Shown here piece by piece: positions 33,187 to 41,906 of a stretch of DNA of 64,000 bases. The position numbers and the translations under genes are program-made. Location: assembly GCA_963678235.1 (NCBI GenBank), contig OY782766.1, positions 3,658,001-3,722,000 of the forward strand, read 5' to 3'. This DNA is from JABMQB01 sp963678235 (lineage in GTDB: Bacteria; Bacteroidota; Bacteroidia; Bacteroidales; Prolixibacteraceae). The notes beneath the pieces were generated by a model. The model was not told the origin of the DNA. It did not search any database and saw nothing but the letters and a program-made list of their open reading frames with translations. Every line of letters starts with the position of its first letter. Within the stretch, counting starts at the first letter, position 1.

Positions 33187-34644
33187 ATGCGAAAAATAGT
33201 CTTTGCCCTTATCTGCATTTCTATTATCTATTCTTGTGTTAAAGAAGAAATAATAGATTCGCCCGATGTGAAACTTGAATTCTCGTCCGACACCATAACT
33301 TTTGACACGGTATTTTCTACCATCGGATCGAACACAAAACATTTTACCATTCGAAATCCCTACAATCAAGCCGTCAAAATAAACCAAATAACCTTGGCAG
33401 GTGGGAGTAACTCACCATTTCGTATGAACGTGAACGGTGTTGCTGATGACAGGGTTAGCAACGTAGTATTGCCTTCAAAAGATAGTATTTATATTTTCGT
33501 GGAAGTCACCGTTGACCCGACCAACGTAAATAATCCTTTGCTCTTAAAAGATTCCATAGTTTTTTCGATAAACGGAAACATACAGGATGTGAACCTGGAA
33601 GCATACGGGCAGGATTTTCATTTGTTTAAGGGCGAGGTTTTACAATCGCAAACCTGGGAGAATGATAAGCCTTACCTTATTTATAACTCGGTAATTGTTG
33701 ATTCTTTGGAAACTTTAAAGATAAAAGAAGGGTGTCAGGTTCATTTTCATAAAAAGTCAAGTTTGCTGGTCAAAGGTACGCTTAAGGTTGAAGGAAGTTT
33801 GGAGTCTCCGGTTGTTTTTCAGGGAGATAGGTTGGAAGAATATTATGAAAATATTCCGGGGCAATGGGGCGATTGGCTTGAGTTGGAAGGTGGTGGAATT
33901 TATATATTAGGGGGAATCCATTTTCTGGTTGGGAGCAAAAGCAACGAAATAAATTATGCGGTTATTAAAAATGCCCATAAGGGAATACAGATTGATAGTA
34001 TGGAGAATAAAAATGAGCCTACGCTTCGAATCATTAATAGCAGGGTTGAAAATATGACTTTAAATTGTATCGATGCACGCTCAACTTCGCTGTATGCTTC
34101 AAATTGTGTATTTGCCAACAGCGGCTCTTATGCCCTGGCACTTTTATTTGGCGGCTCTTACGAATTTTATCATTGCACGGTTGCCAATTATTATTCCCAT
34201 TACGTAAGGAACGATCCGGCATTGCTTATCAAAAATTACTTTGTTTACGACAATGTTGTTTATGCCTACGACTTAACAGATGCCAATTTTACCAATTGTA
34301 TTATTTATGGGGATAATTCGCCCGAAATAATATTTGACCATACTTATAATGGCACAAAAGTTCCGACTGATTTTAATTACCATTTTGACCACTGCCTTTT
34401 AAAATCGCTTTATGAGTCACAGTTTGAACCCGATAAGTTTACGAATTCAATTTTCGATGAGGACCCATTATTTGTGGATTTTCAGGAATACAACTATGCC
34501 ATTGATTCATTATCTCCCGCTATAAATACGGGAGATATAGAAATTGGCTCCATGTTCCCGTTGGATTTAAATGGGAATTCACGAATCCAGGATGGTGCAC
34601 CCGACATTGGTGCCTACGAATGGATTGGAACCAAACAAGAATAA
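33187..34644 (+). CDS. lipoprotein with right-handed beta-helix
   Basis: The 485-residue lipoprotein has lipobox IIYSC with Cys17 and mature KEEIID. The middle and C-terminal parts show right-handed parallel beta-helix coils (repeated short strands such as LYASNCVFANSG and ANFTNCIIYGD) and end in the LDLNGNSRIQDGAPDIGAYEW motif that closes many Bacteroidota beta-helix proteins. An N-terminal immunoglobulin-like domain (FDTVFSTIGSNTKHFTIRNP) probably precedes it. It is likely exposed on the outer membrane and may bind glycans. The gene is convergent with the 781-residue gene downstream. Confidence 0.75.
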   Translation: MRKIVFALICISIIYSCVKEEIIDSPDVKLEFSSDTITFDTVFSTIGSNTKHFTIRNPYNQAVKINQITLAGGSNSPFRMNVNGVADDRVSNVVLPSKDSIYIFVEVTVDPTNVNNPLLLKDSIVFSINGNIQDVNLEAYGQDFHLFKGEVLQSQTWENDKPYLIYNSVIVDSLETLKIKEGCQVHFHKKSSLLVKGTLKVEGSLESPVVFQGDRLEEYYENIPGQWGDWLELEGGGIYILGGIHFLVGSKSNEINYAVIKNAHKGIQIDSMENKNEPTLRIINSRVENMTLNCIDARSTSLYASNCVFANSGSYALALLFGGSYEFYHCTVANYYSHYVRNDPALLIKNYFVYDNVVYAYDLTDANFTNCIIYGDNSPEIIFDHTYNGTKVPTDFNYHFDHCLLKSLYESQFEPDKFTNSIFDEDPLFVDFQEYNYAIDSLSPAINTGDIEIGSMFPLDLNGNSRIQDGAPDIGAYEWIGTKQE

Positions 34645-34671
34645 TTGGCTTAATTCCGGCCTTGAAACATG

Positions 34672-37017
34672 CTATTTTTTCCGTTGTTCCTGCATCCTTA
34701 AAAATTCATGGGGATCAAATCCCAGTGGTGGAATCGTTTGTTTGCAAGACTGGTGTGGTCCGCTTCCATCGCTGTATTCGCAGCAACAATCAAGTGTGTC
34801 GTCCATTCTTTCGTTCCATAATTGACGCCAAAATGTGCTGCTTACCCATAACTTAGCTTCATCAATTGCTTTTTCTGTTTCAGGCAACAATTTTACAAGC
34901 GAATTTTTAATCTTGCATAATTCTGCCAATTGTTCCTTTACAGCTCCAATAAACTTATTGCGGTGGGCATTAAACTGGTTAATTGCATCAATCCGATAGT
35001 CTTCCGACAAATTCTCGATCATTTTTGCCCACACATCATCATCCAACAGAGCCATCGACATGGCATAACTTTCCACATTGTTTTGCGACAGGGTATTTAA
35101 TCCTTCCGCTACGGTAGTTGTTGAGCTGGCAATAATTACATCGGTAGCCCCAATTCCAGCCGTGGCAATAGCAGTAACCAACTGGGCAATATTTTCATCC
35201 ATTCCCATGCTTGTCATTCCTTGTTCCAAAACAAAGCCTGAGGTACTTACAAATACAGCAGCGAGGGCTGCACTGCCACCTCCGGTTACCACCGATAATG
35301 CTGTTCCGACAGTAAAAGCTACGGCTTCCCACATCCTTGAACGTGCGCGGCTTGCATTATACCTCAGAGCGAGGGTTACGCGCATATCTTCCTGAAATTC
35401 ATCGTAAGCCTTGCTTATTTCTGACATGGCTTTGGCGGTATTTGCCGAGAATGATCCTAACATATTATCGTAGCCTGAAGCAGATTCGGGAATGCCAAAA
35501 TTTTGAACAGCTTTTTCAAAATCTTCCCTCCATTTTTTTATGGCATCCATATCAGCGTCAGGGTCCAGGAAATCTATCAAACTTGTTTTTCCTTCCGTTG
35601 CTTCATCGCAAAGGTCAACCGTAAGGAAAATATCTTCCCACGGAAATTGTGGAAATTCCTGGGCTACATCGGCATGCGCCAAATATTCGTTACATTGATA
35701 TGCTTTGAAATAATTTTCGTTTAATATTGTTTGTAAGGAACCACTTAATCTATTTGCCTGATTAAGTTTTTGCTTAATACTACCACCTCTTAAATCGTTC
35801 AAATAATCCGAGTCGATCTGCCCATTTGAATAAAGGCTGCCAAACAAATCCCAGCCCAAACGATCGTCAATATTGGGATCAAACGGGAATTTTATGCAAT
35901 GTTTCCTTGGTTTTGGTTCGGGTAACATTTCTGTAGGATTTGGTCTATTCCGGGCTGGGGTATTTATTAAGTCAGGGTCTGTGTTTTCTGTTCCCCGTTG
36001 TTCGTTTTTCTTTGTATTCGTTTTGTTTTCAGGGTTTTCTATTTCAATTGGTTCTTTAAAATCAATCATTTCGGCAAGGGAGTCTGCTTGGTTTATTTCT
36101 GCTTCATCGAATATGATCAGGTCTGTGTTTAAGGTAAATGTTCCTTTTTTTATGCTTGTAATTTCAAAGTCCTTTTCCCATATGCCTGATTCATTGATTT
36201 CCCGGGGATCTACCAATATGCTTTGTTCCTGTCCACCTTCTAATAACACAGTTCCCAAAGTAATATTCTGAACAGATAATTTTACCTCATCTGTTACTTC
36301 TTGCAAGCCAAAAACTTTTGCCTTTAGGTGTGCCTTTTCACCTCTGTTCAAAATTGTTTTATCAATTGACAAAGTATAGTCGATCAAATTAATTTCCTGA
36401 ACCTGGTTTTGATCTCCATAATCAAGGTTAAGTTTAAGTTTTCCGGGATCAACATTTTCAACTTTATAAAACAGTTGGTTTTCGTTTCCGGCTATTATTT
36501 CAACAGGATTTTTATCCAATGTGAGATTGGCTTTGCTTACATCGCCCAGAAAATCCCCTTCAATCATTTCAATGCTGTTCGCTTTTATTGTTGAAGGTAT
36601 TTTCAGTTTCTCACCCACAATTGGCTCTGTGAGCTGGGCAAATTGTTCCCCAATTTTGGCTCCATTTTCAGACAAAATCCCAATGGGAAGGTTTTTCCCT
36701 TCGGGCAAATCGACAACAAAAATCCCATCTTTTACCGGGATATTTTTACCAAACATAAGAATGTGCTTTTGCAGGTTCTCAAGTTGTTTGGTTTTCTTCG
36801 AAGGCTTTTCAGATTGGGGCTGAACAATTACGGTACCCGAAATTCTTTTTCCTGAACTTAGTTTTTCAGGGTATTGAACGGTGATGGAACCATCCTTTAA
36901 CTCATATTTATCGATGACAAGCCCTGAAATGATTTGCCTTTGCTGGGCAGATACTGAACAACAAATCAGGGAAACAAAAAAGACTGATGCTAAAATGACA
37001 AATTTAGATTTATTCAT
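34672..37017 (-). CDS. 781-residue secreted protein with buried hydrophobic hairpin
   Basis: The protein has a signal peptide (residues 5-24, ending VSAQ). Residues about 30-320 look like beta-sandwich domains, 330-400 form a Pro/Asn/Thr-rich linker, and about 400-600 are alpha-helical. The striking part is residues about 577-655, a glycine/alanine-rich hydrophobic pair (GTALSVVTGGGSAALAAVF and VTAIATAGIGATDVIIASS) like the membrane-inserting hairpins of colicins or other pore formers. The tail is cysteine-rich (LDCCCEYSDG). I recognise no family. The gene is convergent with the beta-helix lipoprotein gene and otherwise alone; no immunity-like gene is adjacent. Confidence 0.6.
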   Translation of the reverse strand: MNKSKFVILASVFFVSLICCSVSAQQRQIISGLVIDKYELKDGSITVQYPEKLSSGKRISGTVIVQPQSEKPSKKTKQLENLQKHILMFGKNIPVKDGIFVVDLPEGKNLPIGILSENGAKIGEQFAQLTEPIVGEKLKIPSTIKANSIEMIEGDFLGDVSKANLTLDKNPVEIIAGNENQLFYKVENVDPGKLKLNLDYGDQNQVQEINLIDYTLSIDKTILNRGEKAHLKAKVFGLQEVTDEVKLSVQNITLGTVLLEGGQEQSILVDPREINESGIWEKDFEITSIKKGTFTLNTDLIIFDEAEINQADSLAEMIDFKEPIEIENPENKTNTKKNEQRGTENTDPDLINTPARNRPNPTEMLPEPKPRKHCIKFPFDPNIDDRLGWDLFGSLYSNGQIDSDYLNDLRGGSIKQKLNQANRLSGSLQTILNENYFKAYQCNEYLAHADVAQEFPQFPWEDIFLTVDLCDEATEGKTSLIDFLDPDADMDAIKKWREDFEKAVQNFGIPESASGYDNMLGSFSANTAKAMSEISKAYDEFQEDMRVTLALRYNASRARSRMWEAVAFTVGTALSVVTGGGSAALAAVFVSTSGFVLEQGMTSMGMDENIAQLVTAIATAGIGATDVIIASSTTTVAEGLNTLSQNNVESYAMSMALLDDDVWAKMIENLSEDYRIDAINQFNAHRNKFIGAVKEQLAELCKIKNSLVKLLPETEKAIDEAKLWVSSTFWRQLWNERMDDTLDCCCEYSDGSGPHQSCKQTIPPLGFDPHEFLRMQEQRKK

Positions 37018-37327
37018 GACGGAAATGAGATTGATTTTACAAAGTAAGTTACGAAAATTATTATTTAATAATCCATTAATATTTTATTAATCCATTGTTG
37101 CACAGATGATAACTAGTTGTTTTTAAAATCATATGTGCATTCTATAAAGAGTACTTAATCCAATTTAAATAAATGAAACAATGGCAAAATAATCTTTTTC
37201 AGATGTGTGTTAATTGAACATTTCTTTTGTATTTTTAGTTGCTTTAACCAGAATTACGACAAACTGATCGTGAAATTTCAGGATTGTTAACTACAGGTTC
37301 AACGAGTAATAAATTAAAACAAACGAT
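37018..37327. other. 310-bp upstream region of osmC
   Basis: AT-rich divergent spacer between the 781-residue gene and osmC. No coding frame, repeat or hairpin stands out. It should contain the promoters of both genes but none has a clear pair of elements. Confidence 0.3.
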
Positions 37328-37732
37328 ATGCCTACGATAACCACAAAATACCTTGGCGATTTGCGAACTGAGAATATTCATGTTCAATCGGGAAATAAAG
37401 TAATAACCGATGCACCTTGCGATAATCAGGGGAAAGGGGAGTTTTTCTCACCAACCGATTTACTGGCAACAGCACTTGGAAGCTGTATATTGACGATTTT
37501 GGGTATTAAAGCACGCGACAATAACATCGATCTGAAAGGCACTGAAATGGAGATTACCAAAATTATGGCTTCGGACCCAAGACGGGTTTCTGAAGTGATT
37601 ATGGTATTTAACTTTCCAAAAAAGAACTATTCGGAAGAAGAAAAAAAGTTGATTGAAAGTGTTGCCGGAACAAGCCCTGTTCCGTTGAGCGTTCATGCCG
37701 GGCTTAAACAAACTATCCAGTTTAATTGGTAA
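37328..37732 (+). CDS. osmC: OsmC/Ohr-family peroxiredoxin-like protein
   Basis: The 134-residue protein has the OsmC core: FFSPTDLLATALGSCILTILGIKARDNNIDL near 36-66, with the redox Cys in GSC. The second catalytic Cys expected near the C-terminal half is not evident (AGTSPVPLSVHAGLK instead), so it may be a non-peroxidatic OsmC relative. Active members reduce organic hydroperoxides with thiols. The next gene starts eight bases after its stop. Confidence 0.75.
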   Translation: MPTITTKYLGDLRTENIHVQSGNKVITDAPCDNQGKGEFFSPTDLLATALGSCILTILGIKARDNNIDLKGTEMEITKIMASDPRRVSEVIMVFNFPKKNYSEEEKKLIESVAGTSPVPLSVHAGLKQTIQFNW

Positions 37733-37740
37733 ACCTGCAA

Positions 37741-40221
37741 ATGGCACAAAAACTGGAGGCAGGAAAACAAACTATTAAGTTCATTTTCGCTGGTATTTTT
37801 GCTGGTGTGATATTGGCTCCCGTGTTTATATGGTTTAAGGAATATTTGAACATACAAACCTTATTGTTCCCTGTCGTTTTTGTGGTTCTGTTTTACGCAT
37901 TTATAAACCGGACGAAAAACTATTCATTTACTTATTTCGACCTTGCTTTTTTAATCCTTTTGCTTGGCGAAATAATCACAACCGTTTTTTCAAGCTATCC
38001 CGAAAACAGCTTAAGCTCTTTGACACGCTTTGTTGTGGTTTTTTTTCTGTACATCTTTTATAAAATCCTTTTAAGTAAGGTAAAGGATCGATTCTGGATA
38101 TCGGCTTTGTTTTTTATTTTTAGTAGTTTATTGCTATTTATAACAGCCGGATCGTTTGTTTCATTTTACCTTAAAAGTCGGTTATTGGATTCCCACAACC
38201 TTTACGGTTTAAAAAATTTATATCACCCACTTTCCCTAATAAAAAACGGAACTTTAAATAATGTTTGGGCAAGCTCGCTGTTGCTTTTTATACCGTTCAA
38301 TATTGTTTTTCTTTTAAAACAAAAAAGCCGAATCGGGCGAATGCTTGTTTTGCTTGTGCTTGCCCTCAACGTGTTTTGTATTTTTGTTTCTTTCTCAAGG
38401 GGAATTTACATTAGTTTGTTTGTATTTGTGGTGCTTTTAAATGTATTCGCCATACGTTATTTTCCCTTCAAAAAAATTATCCTTTATAATAGTATTGCCC
38501 TTTTGCTTTTGCTTCCTTCAGTTGTGTTGGTAAAAGATTCGTTTGTTACAGCTGTATCTTATAATAAAACGGTCTCACAGAAACGTAGCTCGAATGGCAG
38601 GAAATTGCTTTGGGAACATGCCATTAAAGAACTTACCGACAAGCCTGTTTTTGGCTATGGACAACGAAATTTCAAATTGGCAAACGAAAACAATCCTTTG
38701 GTAAAAGAGGATATTGTTTTCCCGAATAGGACCAATAACACTTATTTCCAGATATTGGTTGAGCGCGGGATTTTTGGTTTGTTTTATTATGCCCTTTTCT
38801 TTTTACTGGTGAGTTTGCTTGTTTTTAAAAATTTAAAACGGTTTAAAAAGGATAAAAAAAAGCTCTTGGAAATAGTGGTTATTTATGCTGGAATTATTGC
38901 ATTTCTTTCCCGAGAATTTACTTTTTCGAGTATGTTGGATAACGATTTTGTACACTTCTTATCGTTTTATTTGGTCATTTCGTTAACTCCTTACGACATC
39001 GTTTTGAAAGAATTAAACCTAAGTCCAAGAAGTGGGAAAAGAATTCTTATTGCCTCTTTTTTGTTGGTTGTTTTTCTGGTTTTCCTGAATGGGAAACGAA
39101 CAATAATGGTTTTTTACAATAATCAATCGGTGGACAACTATTATCAGGAGAATTTATCGAAAAGTAATAAATATTTGGATAAAGCTTTGTCCTTTTCGCG
39201 CAACGATCGTATGCTTCAAAAGCATAAAGCAATGATTTTGTCTAAAAACTCTTTTCATTTTGAGATATCGGAAGCCTATGAAAAGCTGATATCGTTCGAA
39301 GGTTCTGACAAAGATTCGTTGGCATTATCGCTAAAACATTTTTTAACAGCTTTAAAGAAGGTTCCCAACGATGATGAAATCCTTCATAATGTGGCCTGGC
39401 TTCACTTTGCCTTGAATGAAATTGATCTTGCAAAGAAGTATGTAAACAGGAGCATTGAACTCATTCCTTTTAATAGTACTTATCAGGTGAGTTCTGTTTT
39501 GATCCATCTTCAGAATTCAGAGATTGAGGAATCGGGCAACAGTTTGGGTAAAGCATTGAGGTATTCGCCATCGTTGCTCGAATCCAGGTTTTATAAGGTT
39601 TTTTCGAGCAAGTATCCGGAAATTGCCGAAAGGGCAAAACAAATTGCCATTAAAGGCTTAGAAGATCAGATAAGGGACGACAACAGCCTGATCCTTAAAG
39701 CGCGCCTGGCACGACTTTTAATGGACGATGAACCCGAGAGGGCAATGGAAATTCTACGGGAAGTAAGTATAAAGCTGCCTAACTTAAACCGTCCATGGGT
39801 GTATATGGCATACCTCGAAAACGCTCGTGGAAATGCAACGCAGACAGAGGCTTATTTCAACAAAGCTTTGTTTTATAATAAATACGATGCCCTTGCTATG
39901 TTATATGTAGGCAACATTTATCGTTCAGCCGGGAATGACAAAAAAGCAGTGCAGTATTATAAAAGTGCATTAAAACAATATAAGACCCAAAGGATGCCTG
40001 CTTCAGCGCATAATGCCGGGATCGACAAAATGGACAATATCCCAACCTTGAATTTCCTTAATGATTTGGTTTATAATTTAAAACCTGAACCAGATGCAAC
40101 GGAAGTCTTTGCTTACCTGGCTGCTTTTCATCAAGAAGATGAAGAACTGAATTTGTATTATAAAAATTTGTCCATAAAATATATGGGGCAGGTTTACAAG
40201 GGGCAGGAAATTATCCGTTAA
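37741..40221 (+). CDS. O-antigen ligase-like membrane protein fused to TPR domain
   Basis: The 826-residue protein has about eleven membrane helices in the first 440 residues, with the ligase loop motif around ELTDKPVFGYGQRNFKLANENNPL (Wzy_C-type polymerase/ligase) near 290-315, and then a periplasmic or cytoplasmic helical half with TPR repeats (for example EILHNVAWLHFALNEIDLAKKYVNRSIELIPFN and AMLYVGNIYRSAGNDKKAVQYYKSAL). The fusion is frequent in Bacteroidota. Such enzymes join or polymerise surface polysaccharides. ATG 37741 is chosen over a TTG five codons earlier. Confidence 0.75.
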   Translation: MAQKLEAGKQTIKFIFAGIFAGVILAPVFIWFKEYLNIQTLLFPVVFVVLFYAFINRTKNYSFTYFDLAFLILLLGEIITTVFSSYPENSLSSLTRFVVVFFLYIFYKILLSKVKDRFWISALFFIFSSLLLFITAGSFVSFYLKSRLLDSHNLYGLKNLYHPLSLIKNGTLNNVWASSLLLFIPFNIVFLLKQKSRIGRMLVLLVLALNVFCIFVSFSRGIYISLFVFVVLLNVFAIRYFPFKKIILYNSIALLLLLPSVVLVKDSFVTAVSYNKTVSQKRSSNGRKLLWEHAIKELTDKPVFGYGQRNFKLANENNPLVKEDIVFPNRTNNTYFQILVERGIFGLFYYALFFLLVSLLVFKNLKRFKKDKKKLLEIVVIYAGIIAFLSREFTFSSMLDNDFVHFLSFYLVISLTPYDIVLKELNLSPRSGKRILIASFLLVVFLVFLNGKRTIMVFYNNQSVDNYYQENLSKSNKYLDKALSFSRNDRMLQKHKAMILSKNSFHFEISEAYEKLISFEGSDKDSLALSLKHFLTALKKVPNDDEILHNVAWLHFALNEIDLAKKYVNRSIELIPFNSTYQVSSVLIHLQNSEIEESGNSLGKALRYSPSLLESRFYKVFSSKYPEIAERAKQIAIKGLEDQIRDDNSLILKARLARLLMDDEPERAMEILREVSIKLPNLNRPWVYMAYLENARGNATQTEAYFNKALFYNKYDALAMLYVGNIYRSAGNDKKAVQYYKSALKQYKTQRMPASAHNAGIDKMDNIPTLNFLNDLVYNLKPEPDATEVFAYLAAFHQEDEELNLYYKNLSIKYMGQVYKGQEIIR

Positions 40222-40224
40222 AGC

Positions 40225-41664
40225 TTACCACCAATTTTGTTTGTTGTTTAAGTCCACGGTAAAGCAGCGGTTATATACAGCATTGCTATCGTTTTTTTCT
40301 TCCAATTTGTAAAGGGCATTTTCCGGGGCATTTGTAAACAGCAGTGTGTCGTTTTTTGCTTTTTGCTCGCCAACCAAAAGCCATTCCTTATCCCAGTAAA
40401 ATAACTTATATAAGCTTCCTTTTTTAATTTTGGCAGTTTTGTTTTCAAGTAGAATGGCATCACGAATGGAATCGTTTACAATTGAAAAGTAATTTCGAAC
40501 ATACTCCCGATCGTTTGAGTTATAATAAGCAAGTTTAAGGGTTTCTTGTTTCTGAGGATTTGATTGTAGAAAGGCTATTTCGCCGTTTTGATCAAATGTA
40601 AATGGGGTTTTAAAGTAATCGAGTTTTGTATCCTTTCGCTTTTTCAAAATGAAAATATTGTTCAATGAAACATCTTTAAATTGTAAGGTATTATTTTCCC
40701 GATATGCAAAATCAACAGGCACCCAATTATTTTTATCATAAATGCACAGGAAGAATACATCCTGTTCGGTTTGTTCGTTCCCAATGTCAACAACAATCTT
40801 TTTACAGTCAGGGTAATACTCTTTTGTTACGTCGATATAATTCACTTCATTGATTTCTTTTTTGGGATTGAAACCTTTGTATTTATCCTCATATTTCAGA
40901 AAGGTTTTGCGATAAACTTTTGCTGCTTTTTTTAGGTCGAACATAATTATAGACTTTGTATTGCCAATTTCCGGATCTGATTCAATGCCCATAAAAGGAA
41001 TATTTTTGTCTTTGGTTTGAAGGGAGTTCCATTGGTGCCTCCCACGAATGTTGGTCCATTTTGCAAAGTCAATTGCGACTGGAATACCATTTGCCCGCAT
41101 TGCAAATGCTGCTATATCCGACATTTCATAGCAAATACCATTGCTTTCGTGAAGCAAATCGGAGAACTTTCGATTTGACCTGCCCCCTTCTTCGTAAACA
41201 AATTTTGATTTTAGCCGGTCATTAATGTTTTTACAATGAATGAAAATATCTTTATCATAGCATGTTCGGAAACTATCAACTCCCACTTTTATCCAATCTT
41301 CCGGAAACTCGTAACGTAACCTGTATGGCAGGATATAATTTAAAAATTGCTCTTCCGTAAAAATACTGTCTTCCAGCCTGTATTTTGACAATGCAAATGC
41401 TTCATCAATATGGTGTAATAAGGCTGTTTTTTTAATGAATTTTTTATCCGGGATATGGATATCGAGATAGGTTTTGGAGTATTTATCGATTGAGTTTTCA
41501 AGTAAAAAATTGATAGCCCTTTTTCGAAGAGGATCACCCATAGCAAATTTATCTATCTCGGATTCTTTTAATCTGGCAACAGAAGAATTAAGATGGACTA
41601 AATAAGATACGATACCTCCGGTAATAACAATAATGATTATTTTGAATACAGTTTTTCCCTTCAT
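40225..41664 (-). CDS. transglutaminase-like protein with N-terminal anchor
   Basis: The 479-residue protein has one N-terminal helix (residues 6-27) and a transglutaminase-fold domain: catalytic Cys in SNGICYEMSDIAAFAMRANGIPVAIDF (near 174-200), catalytic His in RGRHQWNSL, and an acidic residue in GIESDPE. Cys-His-Asp enzymes of this type cleave or crosslink proteins, or act as protein-protein modules in polysaccharide and secretion systems. C-terminal sequence appears to be beta-sandwich. It ends convergently, four bases from the ligase/TPR gene. Confidence 0.7.
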   Translation of the reverse strand: MKGKTVFKIIIIVITGGIVSYLVHLNSSVARLKESEIDKFAMGDPLRKRAINFLLENSIDKYSKTYLDIHIPDKKFIKKTALLHHIDEAFALSKYRLEDSIFTEEQFLNYILPYRLRYEFPEDWIKVGVDSFRTCYDKDIFIHCKNINDRLKSKFVYEEGGRSNRKFSDLLHESNGICYEMSDIAAFAMRANGIPVAIDFAKWTNIRGRHQWNSLQTKDKNIPFMGIESDPEIGNTKSIIMFDLKKAAKVYRKTFLKYEDKYKGFNPKKEINEVNYIDVTKEYYPDCKKIVVDIGNEQTEQDVFFLCIYDKNNWVPVDFAYRENNTLQFKDVSLNNIFILKKRKDTKLDYFKTPFTFDQNGEIAFLQSNPQKQETLKLAYYNSNDREYVRNYFSIVNDSIRDAILLENKTAKIKKGSLYKLFYWDKEWLLVGEQKAKNDTLLFTNAPENALYKLEEKNDSNAVYNRCFTVDLNNKQNWW

Positions 41665-41738
41665 TCCAACCTTGAGGTTAATAGCTCCAAAAGATACTCA
41701 TTCGTGCGAACAAAATCTATTTATTTCGTAAATAATAA

Positions 41739-41772
41739 AACCACCTTTGCGTACAAAAGTGGCTTTTTTATG
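41739..41772. terminator. bidirectional terminator, probably of metG
   Basis: CCAC-c-TTT pairs with AAA-a-GTGG, flanked by AT-rich tracts on both strands. On the minus strand it lies about 135 bp after the metG stop and is followed by a T-rich tail. Confidence 0.5.
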
Positions 41773-41906
41773 TGGAGTAAGTTTCCGATCTGCGTTTAGC
41801 AGTACGGTCACCTACAGGAAAGCACCAACAAGAGTTGGCACTTATTTTTTAAGTGATCCTGAAATAAAGTTTTTCTTGCGACTTACGACAAATAACTATG
41901 TACTTT

